Positions 24,817 through 34,891 of a stretch of DNA of 64,000 bases are shown here, piece after piece. The notes below the pieces were generated by a model that was given only the letters and a program-made list of their open reading frames with translations, had not been told where the DNA came from and made no database searches. The DNA comes from Bacteroidia bacterium (GTDB taxonomy: Bacteria > Bacteroidota > Bacteroidia > SpSt-205). Every line of letters begins with the position of its first letter. Positions within the stretch are counted from its first letter, which is position 1. The DNA lies in the NCBI GenBank assembly GCA_026414975.1, contig JAOAHZ010000001.1, positions 62,001 to 126,000 on the forward strand, given 5' to 3'. The translations under genes and the position numbers were made by a program.

Positions 24817-27800
24817 CTACTCCAAGACCTGCCAGCGCAAGGTAGTCCTCTCCCCGCTATCCAAAGTAATCTGTATCCCATACACCCCTGCCCGTACCTC
24901 GGGAAGGACCAGAGGAAGGTTTGTGGAGCCTCGACCCTCCCAGACTAAAGCCCCTAAGAGGGAATATATGCGAGCCGTATAGGGTACATTCCGCTCGGAC
25001 TGTAGCGCCCAGAGCATAGCAGACCCATGGGTTGGATTAGGAGAGAGAATGAACGTAAAACCCGATGAGAGCGGTTGGTAGATAAAGCCATCGGAATACA
25101 CCGATGGACCTCGCAGACCTGCGCCGTTTATGGCACGAATGCCGACATAATAGGTCTGATTAGAAATCAAAGTCCCTCCAGGAAGCGGTTCGGCTAAGTA
25201 ACTGGTTCCAGAGCTATTCGTCCAGCCTATGATATTAGAGTCTCCCACAGCAGTGGCCAAGGTGTATTCATAAGCCTGAATACCCGATTGAGGATCTTCA
25301 GCCATGCCCCAGCTTGCCAGCAAGAGGGTATCCTGGGCAACTATATCTGTATCTTGCGCCAAGTCTTCTCCATCTCTTACATACCCAGCCCCCGTAGGAG
25401 GTGTCCAATCTACTCGCACATCCCGAGCCGGTGTAGAGGATAGGTTGCCCGCTGAATCCTGAGCTATACTACGGATTCGGGCTACATAATGTGAAGGGTT
25501 CTCTGATTGTCGCCGTATATCTGCCGTATCCCCCGGCCCCACCCGAATCGTTACCGTACCATTTATCGGGCGAGTACGATACACCTTGATGTTATTGTAC
25601 TCGGCGATGGCATTGCCTGTACGCAAGGAGATATAGCTACCTGAAGCAATCGGATTAGAGTCTTTCCAGCTCAACACAAGAGCGTTATTGATATAGACAC
25701 GATGGTCGCCTGTAATGCGGTCGTAGCTCCACTTGAAGTCATACCAAGTCCCAGCTTGGAAAGGGTAAGATACCTGAGCTACCGGACCACTTCCCCACGA
25801 GTTGTTAGTAACCTTATACAGCTGAACAGACTGCCCATCCAAGCGGAAGAAGACAAAGTAGGAATTGCCCCGATTTGTAGCGCTCGGGTCATCAGCAAAA
25901 ATATGCAGACCCATTCGGCGATTAGTAGAAGTTCCTCCAACAAACCGTCCAGCCCAGTGATAAAGATAGCGGTTAGAGAGATTCTGACGCAAGTAAGCGT
26001 ATAGGTTAGTATTACCTGCCTGAGCAGAGGTTTCATCCATCTGGCGAAGGACTGGGTCGCCGTTCCCTGGGTCGAACATTAGCCAAGTTCCTACAGCAGG
26101 TGTCCATTCTGGATGAAGGACCGAGCCAACGAAGTTCTCGCTGAAAAAGCCTCGCTCAGGGTTAGACCGCCAATCGCCGGCGCTATCGTACATGACAAGG
26201 TAATAAGCCTTTTCTATGCCGCTTTCGTTATCGCTATCTTGAAAAGAGAGAGGAAAGTTACCAGTCACCCAATCGGGAGCAGGTCCAATGTTAGTTAAGG
26301 GAGGAGTCTGATCAGGCCCACCTCCCCCACCTCCAAAAGTAGCGTTATAGGTAAGCTGCCAGCCAGCCATAGGATTAGAACAATCTGAGCGCAGCTCCAA
26401 TAAAATGACACCACCCGTGCTTGTTACGGGGTTTGGCAAGGTCGTACCTGTCAGTCGCCTGAGCAGGGGAGCTGTAACTGTATCGCCATCATAAATGTAC
26501 AAGTAATCACCTCCTCGCGGACTGCTATTGAAGTTATTTTCCAGGTTAAACTGTTGAAAGGTCAAGGTTATACTTGTAGCCCCTGGTGGAGCTATCTTGA
26601 TAAAGTAGCGCTGGTTGTTGCTGTAGGCACCTGTCGGCCCCCCTGGGTCGTACACAGTGCCTGACGGAGCAGTAAGCGTCTGGTGGATAGCATAGCTGGG
26701 ACCATTTATCAACCTGTAGTAATAGTCCCAGTTCCAGTGCGGACCCGGATCGGTGTGGCTTTGATTGTCGTACTGCTGATGTCCTTTGATGCGGATGCAG
26801 CTCTTGACAAGACATGAAGAGGTGCTTCCAGAACAAGCATTGCCAAACCAGACAGAGTTTCGGGGAATGTTCCTTCTCTGGCAAATATCCCGAACGAGAG
26901 CAGCCGAAGCAAGGTACATAGCGTTGGTATACCAGCTTGGATTATTGATGAAACCCTCATGTTCTAGTCCTATGGTGTAGTTATTCTCCGAACCCACATG
27001 CCATGCCTTATCAGCCTCTCTAACCATTTGGGTAATCTGTCCATCAGAGGAGCGCAAGACATAATGGGCCGATACTCCTGCATCACAATTCTTGAACCAC
27101 GAGATACATCCAGCATAAGAGCCTTGGACAGTGTGAACGGTCACATGCGAGATAGTCGTTCCAGCAGGACGAGTGCTATAGTTACAGCTCGCAGCGGGAT
27201 TCCATATAGCCCCTGCGTAGTCCGTATTGCTGGTCGTACGATAGGGGATACCCTCCTTAGTGTGGATTTCGTCTTCAGATATTATGACCCAGCTGGAGGA
27301 AAGGACGGGGTAGTTATCGCCGAAAAAATCCTCCAAACGAATAGGCCAAGGCGTAAATCCATATTTCTTAGATGCCTCTGGGCTTGTGAGAAAGCGATAT
27401 ATCTCAAAAAGCTCACTTTGCTGGGCAAAGTCATCAACAGAATTCGTCAACTGCGGTAGATAGCCCAGTTCTATCAGAATAGACGACTGAGCTGCATAAT
27501 CAGTGGGGGAAATATTCTTCTGGGTTAGGACAGCCTCGTAGGCGCGAGCCATTCCTTCTACTTGTAGAGCCGGTGAGACCTTAAGCTCACCAGTAGAGAA
27601 ACCCGATAGCTGAGCTATTAAGCGAAGATTCTCACGAAAGTAGCCTTTACCATTTTCTATCCAGCCGAAAAGCCCCCATCCTTGGGGCATTCCAGTACAA
27701 GCTTCCTCCGGAATAAGAGGTTGAAAGCGGCTCTGGGTATACGCTATTGCCTCCAATACCCCCCGAGGCACCAAAGGATGCTGCTCATAGGCCGCATCAA

Positions 27801-27879
27801 ATAAAGCTTGGTAGGGGTTATCAGGATAGCGGGGAGCCTGCGCCCAAATCAGTCCAATAGGAAGCCATAGCCAGCGCAT
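24817..27879 (-). CDS. Secreted multidomain N-acetylmuramoyl-L-alanine amidase with type IX sorting tail
   Basis: A 1020-residue extracellular protein. The order is: signal peptide (1-14, ending WAQ); a muralytic-like helical region (about 20-190); an Amidase_2 domain (about 225-395) with zinc-type HTVQGS, AHYVLRSSDGQI and late His/Asp SHTDPG; a CUB-like domain (about 400-520, DYLYIYDG); a concanavalin/laminin-G-like domain (about 580-770); Ig-like or fibronectin-like regions (about 770-940); and a C-terminal type A sorting tail starting SPNPTHGSAML (about 949). Amidase_2 cuts the MurNAc-Ala bond of peptidoglycan, so this may attack other bacteria or remodel the wall. Export by SecYEG and then T9SS is inferred. 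No T9SS machinery is in the window. Confidence 0.85.
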   Translation of the reverse strand: MRWLWLPIGLIWAQAPRYPDNPYQALFDAAYEQHPLVPRGVLEAIAYTQSRFQPLIPEEACTGMPQGWGLFGWIENGKGYFRENLRLIAQLSGFSTGELKVSPALQVEGMARAYEAVLTQKNISPTDYAAQSSILIELGYLPQLTNSVDDFAQQSELFEIYRFLTSPEASKKYGFTPWPIRLEDFFGDNYPVLSSSWVIISEDEIHTKEGIPYRTTSNTDYAGAIWNPAASCNYSTRPAGTTISHVTVHTVQGSYAGCISWFKNCDAGVSAHYVLRSSDGQITQMVREADKAWHVGSENNYTIGLEHEGFINNPSWYTNAMYLASAALVRDICQRRNIPRNSVWFGNACSGSTSSCLVKSCIRIKGHQQYDNQSHTDPGPHWNWDYYYRLINGPSYAIHQTLTAPSGTVYDPGGPTGAYSNNQRYFIKIAPPGATSITLTFQQFNLENNFNSSPRGGDYLYIYDGDTVTAPLLRRLTGTTLPNPVTSTGGVILLELRSDCSNPMAGWQLTYNATFGGGGGGPDQTPPLTNIGPAPDWVTGNFPLSFQDSDNESGIEKAYYLVMYDSAGDWRSNPERGFFSENFVGSVLHPEWTPAVGTWLMFDPGNGDPVLRQMDETSAQAGNTNLYAYLRQNLSNRYLYHWAGRFVGGTSTNRRMGLHIFADDPSATNRGNSYFVFFRLDGQSVQLYKVTNNSWGSGPVAQVSYPFQAGTWYDFKWSYDRITGDHRVYINNALVLSWKDSNPIASGSYISLRTGNAIAEYNNIKVYRTRPINGTVTIRVGPGDTADIRRQSENPSHYVARIRSIAQDSAGNLSSTPARDVRVDWTPPTGAGYVRDGEDLAQDTDIVAQDTLLLASWGMAEDPQSGIQAYEYTLATAVGDSNIIGWTNSSGTSYLAEPLPGGTLISNQTYYVGIRAINGAGLRGPSVYSDGFIYQPLSSGFTFILSPNPTHGSAMLWALQSERNVPYTARIYSLLGALVWEGRGSTNLPLVLPEVRAGVYGIQITLDSGERTTLRWQVLE

Positions 27880-27883
27880 ACTA

Positions 27884-27891
27884 CAAAAGTA
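27884..27891 (-). promoter_or_regulatory. -7 promoter box of the secreted amidase
   Basis: Minus-strand TACTTTTG, then TAGT, then ATG at 27879. It is a perfect box with 4-nt spacing. Confidence 0.75.
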
Positions 27892-27931
27892 GTGAGCTAA
27901 GCTTTACGCCTGCAGAACAAATTCGGGCGAA

Positions 27932-28303
27932 CTATTTACGTGTGCGGCTTTTCTGCCATTTCTCCCACCAGCGCTCAAATTCCCGTCGCCCACTCTCAGT
28001 GGTAAAGAGGGGTAGAAGTTCATCATGTAGAAGTTTAGGGTTATAGACTCTATCCGCTGCGAAGCGTAAGACTTCAATCCGACTGCTCTCATGATCTAAA
28101 GTCCAAAGAAGGTCTCTCAGTTGAGCGGCTGAGAGGCAGTGCTCAGGCAGGACCGACCTTAGTAGGGCTATACGGCTGGACTCAATACTCTGCGAGGCTA
28201 CCTCTAAGCGAAAGTAGTTGAATTCTACTTCGCTCATAGAAGCCACAATACAACTCTGGCCCCACATGAACCCTCCCACCAGAAGCAGCCATATACTCCG
28301 CAT
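27932..28303 (-). CDS. Small exported DUF4476-like protein
   Basis: A 123-residue protein with a signal peptide (about 1-15, ending MWGQ) and a helical body. The segment CLSAAQLRDLLWTLDHESSR followed by IEVLRFAADRVYNP (about 56-90) looks like the DUF4476 repeat found in many Bacteroidota periplasmic proteins of unknown role. The tail is basic (KSRTRK). A weak TTACTTCG box lies 6 nt upstream of its ATG. Confidence 0.7.
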   Translation of the reverse strand: MRSIWLLLVGGFMWGQSCIVASMSEVEFNYFRLEVASQSIESSRIALLRSVLPEHCLSAAQLRDLLWTLDHESSRIEVLRFAADRVYNPKLLHDELLPLFTTESGRREFERWWEKWQKSRTRK

Positions 28304-28357
28304 TCACAACGAAGTAACATAATCCATGCCACTGTCTAAACATATCTCAAACAAAAT

Positions 28358-29299
28358 TTACAACTTGGAAAAGGGGCGTCGCTGCTGAAAGCTCTCTACC
28401 GTCTGACGAATACCTGCTTCAAGGGTATAGCGGGGTTGCCAACCCGTAGCTACTCGCAGCTTCTGGATAGAAAGAGCGTTGTGGCGGAGCTCACCCGGCT
28501 TGGGCGGAAGATAGGTAGGAACGCTTTCCGCTTCAGTCATAGCCGCTATCAAATGATAAAGACGATTGACTGAAGTCGGTTTTCCCGTACCCACATTGAA
28601 AGTTTCGTTGTGAGTACGCTGAGGATACCTTAGCACTGCCAGAAAAGCAGACACTACATCTGCCACATAAACGAAGTCCCTTGTCTGTTCCCCATCCCCA
28701 TAAATAAAGACAGGCTGTTTTGTCAGAAGCCTATGGGTAAATATAGCTACAACTCCTGCTTCTCCATGGGGATTCTGACGCGGTCCATACACATTAGCGA
28801 GGCGTAGGATGGTATATGGCATTTTAGCCAGCCCAGCGATGGAACGAATATACAGTTCCCCCGCTAGCTTAGCGATACCGTAGGGGGACTCAGGTTGAGG
28901 TGCCTCAGACTCGGGGATAGGCAGTTGAGGTTTTTCACCATAGATGGCCCCGCCTGTGGAAGCAAAGACTATCCAAGGGACCTGTTTGCGAAGAGCCTCT
29001 AACAGGTGAAGGGTGCCTATGATATTAATTTCGGCATCCCTCAAGGGAGCCTCTACAGAAGTACGGACGTCTATCTGAGCAGCTAAGTGGAACACTACAT
29101 CGTATGAATGGCTAAGCAGATGACGACACAGAGCCTCTTTGTCCCGTATGTCTATTTCGTACAGCGGAACCTCTTGGGGGAGGTTTTCGCGCCGGCCCGT
29201 ACTGAGGTTGTCTATCACCGATACTTCGTGCTTAGGGAGGAGAGCTTCTACGAGGTGAGAACCGATGAATCCCGCTCCGCCTGTAACAAGAATGCGCAT
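28358..29299 (-). CDS. NAD-dependent nucleotide-sugar epimerase (GalE-like)
   Basis: A 313-residue extended short-chain dehydrogenase. The NAD motif is TGGAGFIGSHL (6-16), the catalytic Ser/Thr region is ASTGGAIYG, the Tyr-Lys pair is in SPYGIAKLAGE and FVYVADV follows. These are typical of UDP-glucose 4-epimerases and related enzymes that make sugars for surface polysaccharides. Its ATG at 29299 is adjacent to the stop of the kinase gene, so the two are coupled. The exact sugar cannot be read from the sequence. Confidence 0.86.
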   Translation of the reverse strand: MRILVTGGAGFIGSHLVEALLPKHEVSVIDNLSTGRRENLPQEVPLYEIDIRDKEALCRHLLSHSYDVVFHLAAQIDVRTSVEAPLRDAEINIIGTLHLLEALRKQVPWIVFASTGGAIYGEKPQLPIPESEAPQPESPYGIAKLAGELYIRSIAGLAKMPYTILRLANVYGPRQNPHGEAGVVAIFTHRLLTKQPVFIYGDGEQTRDFVYVADVVSAFLAVLRYPQRTHNETFNVGTGKPTSVNRLYHLIAAMTEAESVPTYLPPKPGELRHNALSIQKLRVATGWQPRYTLEAGIRQTVESFQQRRPFSKL

Positions 29300-30634
29300 T
29301 TAGGCAAAGCTACACCAGCGCACCCGAAAAGTCGTGCCTTGTCCAGGTGCTGATTCTACAGCGATAGATGCGCCCTGTTGGGTTAGGATAGCATAAGCTA
29401 TGGGCAATCCAAGCCCTGTGCCTTTTTCACCCGCTGTGCCGGGACGACTACGCCGCTGAGTCGGATCCCAAAGCCTCTCAAGCTGTTCTCGGGTCATTCC
29501 TATACCCGTATCGCTGATTTCTACTACGACTTCCTCCCCCTCTCTATAGACTCGCAGACTCACCTCCCCGCCCGATGGTGTAAATTTCACCGCATTAGAG
29601 AGGAGGTTATAAAGAGCTTCGGTGGTATAGACGGGGTCCCCCCAGCTTTGAAGTGGCTGTATCTCACTGCGCCAGCGAATGCCCTTAGCTTCTAACTGCG
29701 GGGCAATAAGGGCATGGAGCCGTTTAGCGATTTCCTCCCATGAAAAATGCTCCGGCTGAAAAGCTATCTCTCGCTGCGAAAGACGGCTTAGGTCTAAAAG
29801 GTTTTTGACATAGCGCTCTAACTCAGACAGGCTTTTCTCCAAAATCTCGGCATACCGAGTCAAAGTCGGGGAATTGCTTGTACTGGACCGCAGAAGGGCG
29901 GCAAGCTGCTTGAGTCCGCTCAAGGGACCGCGTAAATCATGAGAGACAATCTTGATCCATGCTTCTCGCTGAGAAGATAGGGCTTTGAGCTCCTGTATAG
30001 TAGAGATAAGATGAGCTGTGCGGGCCTGGACCTGCTGCTCAAGCTCCTCCAATAGGAGTAGGTGTCTTTCTCGCAGAGCATGAGCATACGCAAAGAGCTC
30101 TTCGGCTTCTTGACGAGGGAGGGTTTTTGGTCTATCAGGCGGAAATAAATCAGCTCGCCAACGCTGAACTAACTCTTTTAGAGCATTTATACTGGGGCAC
30201 TCTAAGAGAGCCTTTAGATAAGCGATTAGGCCCTGCGTGAAATAGGCACGCTCTGCGAGATGCTTCTCGGTCTCGTAGCTTTCTATAGCTTGCCGAACCG
30301 TGAGACGCAAATCTTCCACCTCCCACGGCTTAGCGATAAACCGAAAAAGGCGAGCCTGATTGATTACTTTTCCAACATTTTCGGCACCGGCCTGTCCTGT
30401 AAGTAAAATGAGCCGACTCTCAGGGGAGCGTTTATGAGCTTCTATGAGAAAATCATCTCCGCGCATCCCAGGCATGAGGTAGTCCGCTATGATGACAGCT
30501 GGTTGATTCTCTAATAGATAGAGGGCTTCCTCGCCGCTATAGGCCCCCTCTATCCAGACCCCCAAGGGAAGTAGTTGAGCCGTAAGGGCTTCTACCACAG
30601 TAGGCTCATCGTCCACAACCATGACAGTATGCAC
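29300..30634 (-). CDS. Response-regulator / histidine kinase fusion
   Basis: A 444-residue cytoplasmic signalling protein in which the receiver comes first. The receiver (about 1-120) has acidic VVDDE, phospho-acceptor Asp51 and Lys102 in AKPWE. A coiled coil follows (about 185-225), then the HisKA domain with His232 in SHDLRGPL, and the ATPase domain with N box LLSNAVKFT, G1 SDTGIGM and G2 GTGLGLPIAY. There is no sensor or membrane domain, so its input is probably another kinase acting on Asp51. The GTG at 30634 is the longest start; an ATG 12 nt downstream also fits. No TAnnTTTG box is close to either. Confidence 0.86.
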   Translation of the reverse strand: MHTVMVVDDEPTVVEALTAQLLPLGVWIEGAYSGEEALYLLENQPAVIIADYLMPGMRGDDFLIEAHKRSPESRLILLTGQAGAENVGKVINQARLFRFIAKPWEVEDLRLTVRQAIESYETEKHLAERAYFTQGLIAYLKALLECPSINALKELVQRWRADLFPPDRPKTLPRQEAEELFAYAHALRERHLLLLEELEQQVQARTAHLISTIQELKALSSQREAWIKIVSHDLRGPLSGLKQLAALLRSSTSNSPTLTRYAEILEKSLSELERYVKNLLDLSRLSQREIAFQPEHFSWEEIAKRLHALIAPQLEAKGIRWRSEIQPLQSWGDPVYTTEALYNLLSNAVKFTPSGGEVSLRVYREGEEVVVEISDTGIGMTREQLERLWDPTQRRSRPGTAGEKGTGLGLPIAYAILTQQGASIAVESAPGQGTTFRVRWCSFA

Positions 30635-30676
30635 AGGGCGATATTACTAAGGCGCCGCCGAATGGCACACTTTTCT

Positions 30677-30684
30677 TACTTTTG
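30677..30684 (+). promoter_or_regulatory. -7 promoter box of rho, with a true leader
   Basis: TACTTTTG lies 44 nt before the rho ATG. Unlike most heads here, rho would carry a leader of about 40 nt, which could serve autoregulation. The 94-nt divergent gap holds nothing else that I recognise. Confidence 0.55.
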
Positions 30685-30728
30685 TTCTTGAGTTAGACCT
30701 TCCCAAAACGACCATTCCCAACGTCTCT

Positions 30729-32372
30729 ATGACCGAAACAGGTCAAACGCTACAAGAATACGAAGCTCACCTACGCCGCTTAGACCGAGCTGACCTGCTG
30801 AAGGAGGCAAGAGCCGCTGGCTTATCTGCACCGCATCGTCTAAAAAATGAGGACATTATACAGCAGCTCGTTTATAAGCGAGCAGACCTTTTAGCCAATC
30901 TATTGAGGGAGACCACCCCTCCCACCCTCTCTCTTACAAATGGGGATTCTGAAGTCTCTGAGAAAGAGAATCGCCGCCCGCGCCGGCGATTCAAACGAGG
31001 GGAGCTTTTATCCATCTCATCCGAGAAAGTGGCTGAGGAGATAGCCGAACCTAACCTCTCTCTCGTAACGAATGAAGGCAATTCTCCTACAGAGCTCCCC
31101 CCCGAGGAGACCATCCAAGCGGAAGAAGAAATAATCCAAGTAGAGTCCTCGTCCTTTGAGGTCTCCCCCTCTCCCCCTACTACTCTTTCCGCTTCCCAGG
31201 AAACCCTTGCTCCCTCCCGAGAACCTCCTCTTGTAGAACTAATAGAGAAGGTTACGATCTCCGCCATGGGTGTGCTCTGGCTGGATAAGAAGACTAACCA
31301 CGCCATCCTCCGATCGCCTTATTACAGTTACAAGTCTTCACCCGACGACATATATGTATCTCAGACGCTGATTAGAAAGTTTGGATTACGCCCAGGTGAC
31401 ACCATAGAAGGTCGCATTCGTCTGCCCAAAGAAGGTGAACGGTATTACACGCTGGTAGAGATTGAGCGAGTGAACGGGTTGCCCCCCGAATACCTAAGGG
31501 ACCGCACTTCCTTGGAAAATCTCACCCCTCTATTTCCCACAGAACGGTTTCGGCTATCCGAAGGAGGGAATGACCTATCCCTTCGGGTGGTAGATTTATT
31601 CGCTCCGATTGGGAAAGGGCAGCGAGCCCTCATCGTAGCTCAGCCCAAGACAGGCAAAACCATCCTCTTGCAGAAGATAGCTAATGCTATTCTACAGAAC
31701 CACCCCGAAGCCTATGTGATCGTACTTCTTATTGATGAACGCCCAGAAGAGGTTACCGACTTCGCCCGCAATGTACCAGCCGAAGTAGTAGCTTCTACTT
31801 TTGACGAACCCGCAGAGCGGCAGGTGGAAGTCGCCGAAATCGTGATTGAGAAAGCCAAGCGGCTCGCTGAGACTAAAGTTGATGTAGTGGTGCTGTTAGA
31901 CTCCATCACCCGACTCGCTAGGGCTTACAATGCCGCCACCCCAGTCTCTGGCCGTATTTTGACAGGAGGTATGGATTCAGCCGCCCTTCATAAGCCCAAA
32001 CGATTTTTTGGAGCAGCTCGCAAAATAGAAGAGGGAGGCTCACTCACCATCATATCTACCGCCTTGATTGATACAGGCAGTCGCATGGATGAGGTGGTCT
32101 TTGAGGAGTTCAAGGGCACGGGAAACATGGAACTTCAGCTGGACCGTCAGCTCGCCAACAAGCGCATATTCCCTGCCATCAATGTATTAGAGTCGGGGAC
32201 GCGACATGAAGAGCTTCTGATAGACTCGGCTCAGCTTGGACGAATATGGCTATTGCGTAAGTTCTTAGCTGAAATGAAGCCTGTAGAAGCGACCGAGTTT
32301 CTGCTAGATCGCATGCGACATACCCGAAATAATGAGGAGTTTTTAGAGGTAATGAGCAAATGGTCGCAGTAG
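30729..32372 (+). CDS. rho: Transcription termination factor Rho
   Basis: A hexameric RNA helicase that ends transcription on untranslated RNA. The 547 residues comprise a Rho_N-like helical start (about 15-55), a long acidic/Ser-Pro-rich low-complexity insertion (about 70-165), the RNA-binding CSD domain (about 172-255) and the RecA-type ATPase with Walker A QPKTGKTI (305-312), catalytic IDERPEE and [11 protein letters not shown]. The insertion is common in Bacteroidota. In a genome with many leaderless mRNAs, Rho access to RNA may be unusual. The gene overlaps rlmN by 13 nt. Confidence 0.95.
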   Translation: MTETGQTLQEYEAHLRRLDRADLLKEARAAGLSAPHRLKNEDIIQQLVYKRADLLANLLRETTPPTLSLTNGDSEVSEKENRRPRRRFKRGELLSISSEKVAEEIAEPNLSLVTNEGNSPTELPPEETIQAEEEIIQVESSSFEVSPSPPTTLSASQETLAPSREPPLVELIEKVTISAMGVLWLDKKTNHAILRSPYYSYKSSPDDIYVSQTLIRKFGLRPGDTIEGRIRLPKEGERYYTLVEIERVNGLPPEYLRDRTSLENLTPLFPTERFRLSEGGNDLSLRVVDLFAPIGKGQRALIVAQPKTGKTILLQKIANAILQNHPEAYVIVLLIDERPEEVTDFARNVPAEVVASTFDEPAERQVEVAEIVIEKAKRLAETKVDVVVLLDSITRLARAYNAATPVSGRILTGGMDSAALHKPKRFFGAARKIEEGGSLTIISTALIDTGSRMDEVVFEEFKGTGNMELQLDRQLANKRIFPAINVLESGTRHEELLIDSAQLGRIWLLRKFLAEMKPVEATEFLLDRMRHTRNNEEFLEVMSKWSQ

Positions 32373-33379
32373 GGACGCCGATTTGGGCTATTTCTTTGGC
32401 GGAGCTGGAAGCATGGATGGAGGCAGAAGGCTATCCTTCCTATCATGCTCGGCAGGTGATGCGATGGCTCTGGCTGCGCGGCGTATCCGACCCTCTGCAA
32501 ATGAGCGACCTACCCGCTGTTCTTCGAAGGCTCCTTCAAGAGCGGTTCGATTTCGTCCTACCACACCTGATCCGAGAGAGCGTGAGCCGGGATGGCACTC
32601 GTAAGTTTCTTTGGCGCATGCCAGAAGGGGGCAGCGTAGAAACCGTATGGATACCTCACCTAAAGCGACATACCCTTTGCGTCTCCAGTCAAGTAGGGTG
32701 TAGTCTTAATTGCCGATTCTGTGCAACAGGCCAGCTGGGATTAGAACGGCAGCTGAAAGGATATGAGATACTACTGCAAGTATATGCGGCACGCTACAGG
32801 CTAAACCTTCCAACTTCTCATGTGGTATTCATGGGGATGGGTGAGCCTTTGCTTAATTTCTCAGCCGTAATAGAAGCCTTGAAGGGCCTGTCACAGCGAT
32901 TGGGATTAAGCCCAAGGCGCATTACCATCTCCACGGTAGGCATTCCCAAGGGCATTCTACGACTGGCAGAGTGCAAAGAGCCGTTTGAGTTAGCCTTCTC
33001 TTTGCACACCGCTATACCAGAGAAGCGCCGAGAGCTCATTCCTTTGGCGGCTCATATTCCTTTAGAAGACATACGCTCTGCCCTCGGAGTCTATTGTGAG
33101 CGTCGCCGAGAATGGGTAACCCTGGAGTATGTGCTTTTGGATGGCATAAACGACACACCAGCAGACGCAGAGGCCTTAAGAGCATTCGTCAGTCCCCCTT
33201 TATATGCTAAAGTCAATCTGATTGAATACAACCCAGTGCCAGGGCTACCGTATCGGGCCTCAAGGCGCATGCTAGAGTTTCAACAAGCTCTAATGAAGCG
33301 AGGTCTCTTAGCAACTATACGCCGTAGTCGGGGTGTAGATATAGCCGCCGGATGCGGCCAGCTTGCTCGTCGCGTATAG
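32360..33379 (+). CDS. rlmN: 23S rRNA / tRNA adenine-C2 methyltransferase
   Basis: A radical-SAM enzyme that methylates C2 of A2503 in 23S rRNA and of A37 in some tRNAs. The radical SAM cluster is CSLNCRFC (Cys114, 118, 121). GMGEPLLNF binds SAM, and the C-terminal [15 protein letters not shown] carries the second catalytic Cys that holds the methyl group. Length is 339 aa. The ATG at 32360 lies inside the last codons of rho, indicating co-transcription. Confidence 0.93.
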   Translation: MVAVGTPIWAISLAELEAWMEAEGYPSYHARQVMRWLWLRGVSDPLQMSDLPAVLRRLLQERFDFVLPHLIRESVSRDGTRKFLWRMPEGGSVETVWIPHLKRHTLCVSSQVGCSLNCRFCATGQLGLERQLKGYEILLQVYAARYRLNLPTSHVVFMGMGEPLLNFSAVIEALKGLSQRLGLSPRRITISTVGIPKGILRLAECKEPFELAFSLHTAIPEKRRELIPLAAHIPLEDIRSALGVYCERRREWVTLEYVLLDGINDTPADAEALRAFVSPPLYAKVNLIEYNPVPGLPYRASRRMLEFQQALMKRGLLATIRRSRGVDIAAGCGQLARRV

Positions 33380-33410
33380 CTCACAGCTTTTGCCTAAGTC
33401 GCTTTCTCTT

Positions 33411-33418
33411 TACCTTTG
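33411..33418 (+). promoter_or_regulatory. -7 promoter box of the Fic-DUF3822-rsmD operon
   Basis: TACCTTTG, with 24 nt before the ATG at 33443. It predicts a leader of about 20 nt, longer than usual in this window. The nearer ATG at 33434 is followed at once by a stop. Confidence 0.6.
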
Positions 33419-33442
33419 CATTAGATTAGAATAGATGCAGCT

Positions 33443-34885
33443 ATGAGTACTGTATTAGCTACACATGGACTCAACTTTCGCTCTGCCTGGTTAGAGCTGC
33501 CCTTTGACAGATGGGAGCTGATAGCCCCCTCTTGGGCTGCTCGCTATCAGCATTTGGAGGCTCGCGGGGAAAAAAGCCTCTATGAGCTGGATGCTTTCAC
33601 CCAAGCGGCGGCTGATTTTCTGGCTTTGCAGGGTCTGGTTCGGTTCAGCCCAGAGGCCTGGAAGCTATATAAAGCAAGTGCGTATGATAGCCTACCTCTG
33701 GTCAATAGCGAAGTATATCCCTCTGCCTCAGAAGCTCATAACGCCCTCCAAGGGTTCGTTAAGGGGATGCAGCAGCTTCACCAGATGAGTCGCGCAGGAG
33801 AAGTTTTGGACGCAGCTACTTTGTTGAGTGTCCTCCAGAGCGTCCAAGGGCATCCCTTGACTTTTCGCACCGCTGCCGTGAATGGTCCTACCCTCGGGCT
33901 CTCTCCGACAGAGGTAGAATCGGCTTTTGGCGCCCTTTTAGCCGAGGTTCAATCTCAACTTGCCGCCGGCGCTTCTCCCATAGCTGTGGCCGCGTGGGCT
34001 CATTATACCCTCACCTATATCCGTCCTTTTTCTGATGGAAATGCTCGAGCAGCCTTTCTGCTTTCTAACTACATCCTATGGCGCGCAGGCTTGCCTGGGA
34101 TACACCTCAAACCCACTCAGCGCCTCGGTTACTATCGTAGCCTCCAAAAAGCTGACGCAGGCGACCTCCAGCCGTGGGCTCAGCTTTTCGTTCAAAGTCT
34201 TCAAGAGAGCGTGCTGTTTGCTCTGAGCTGGGCGCCAGCTCATATACTCACCCGCGAGGAAGCTTTGCAAGCCTTCAATCAGCGTTTCGCTGACTGGCGA
34301 AGTCATCATGACCGAGAACGCTCTCAACGGATCATGAATAATCGCTACACGGTCTTTGACTATATGGAAGAAATCCTTCGCACTGCAGCTGCCGACTTAG
34401 ACCAAAAACTCAAAGTGGAGGAAGGACGCGGCGCCCGTGCCCTTGTATCTAAGGCCTATCCCGATTCCCCGTACTACCATCAGTTCACGGCGGATATTGT
34501 GGAATACGCTCGCCGCCATGGATACTATTTCAACCGAGGACTACCTCGCGGCTGGTTCAAGCTCAAGTTCTCCTTGTCTGCCAACAAGAAGTATCAGCTC
34601 GTATTCTCCCTCCATCACGCTGGATACGAAGATGCTACCCTAGTCATGGGGGCTTTCCTTCACTTCTTGGAGCCCCTCAAGTACCAAAAGCGTCGTGTCT
34701 CCCGCCGTCGCGCCCCGCATCGCAAAGAAAAAGCTGTTTATCTCGTTGCTCCCCTGCCTCTCGATCCACCGCCTATCACTTTTTCTATTCGGCATGACGT
34801 AGCCAGCATTCGACCTGTCTTGAAGGAGTATGTGGATAAGCTACTCGGGGAAGCCATCACCCTTATCGGGAATGAAATCTATTGA
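33443..34885 (+). CDS. Fic-like protein with altered catalytic motif
   Basis: A 480-residue protein. Residues about 95-255 resemble a Fic domain, which normally transfers AMP to a protein hydroxyl using the motif HPFx(D/E)GNGR. Here the motif is RPFSDGNAR (194-202): the general-base His is Arg194 and the second Gly is Ala. Either change should impair classical AMPylation, so this may be a pseudoenzyme or use other chemistry. The C-terminal half (about 290-480) is unrecognised and highly basic around 415-432. DUF3822 follows after 6 nt. Role unknown. Confidence 0.72.
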   Translation: MSTVLATHGLNFRSAWLELPFDRWELIAPSWAARYQHLEARGEKSLYELDAFTQAAADFLALQGLVRFSPEAWKLYKASAYDSLPLVNSEVYPSASEAHNALQGFVKGMQQLHQMSRAGEVLDAATLLSVLQSVQGHPLTFRTAAVNGPTLGLSPTEVESAFGALLAEVQSQLAAGASPIAVAAWAHYTLTYIRPFSDGNARAAFLLSNYILWRAGLPGIHLKPTQRLGYYRSLQKADAGDLQPWAQLFVQSLQESVLFALSWAPAHILTREEALQAFNQRFADWRSHHDRERSQRIMNNRYTVFDYMEEILRTAAADLDQKLKVEEGRGARALVSKAYPDSPYYHQFTADIVEYARRHGYYFNRGLPRGWFKLKFSLSANKKYQLVFSLHHAGYEDATLVMGAFLHFLEPLKYQKRRVSRRRAPHRKEKAVYLVAPLPLDPPPITFSIRHDVASIRPVLKEYVDKLLGEAITLIGNEIY

Positions 34886-34891
34886 TATCCT

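Noticed and set aside
25702-27459. Several open frames of 60-150 codons antisense to the amidase gene
   Set aside because: They are shadows of a well-supported 1020-residue protein, with no domain or start signal of their own.
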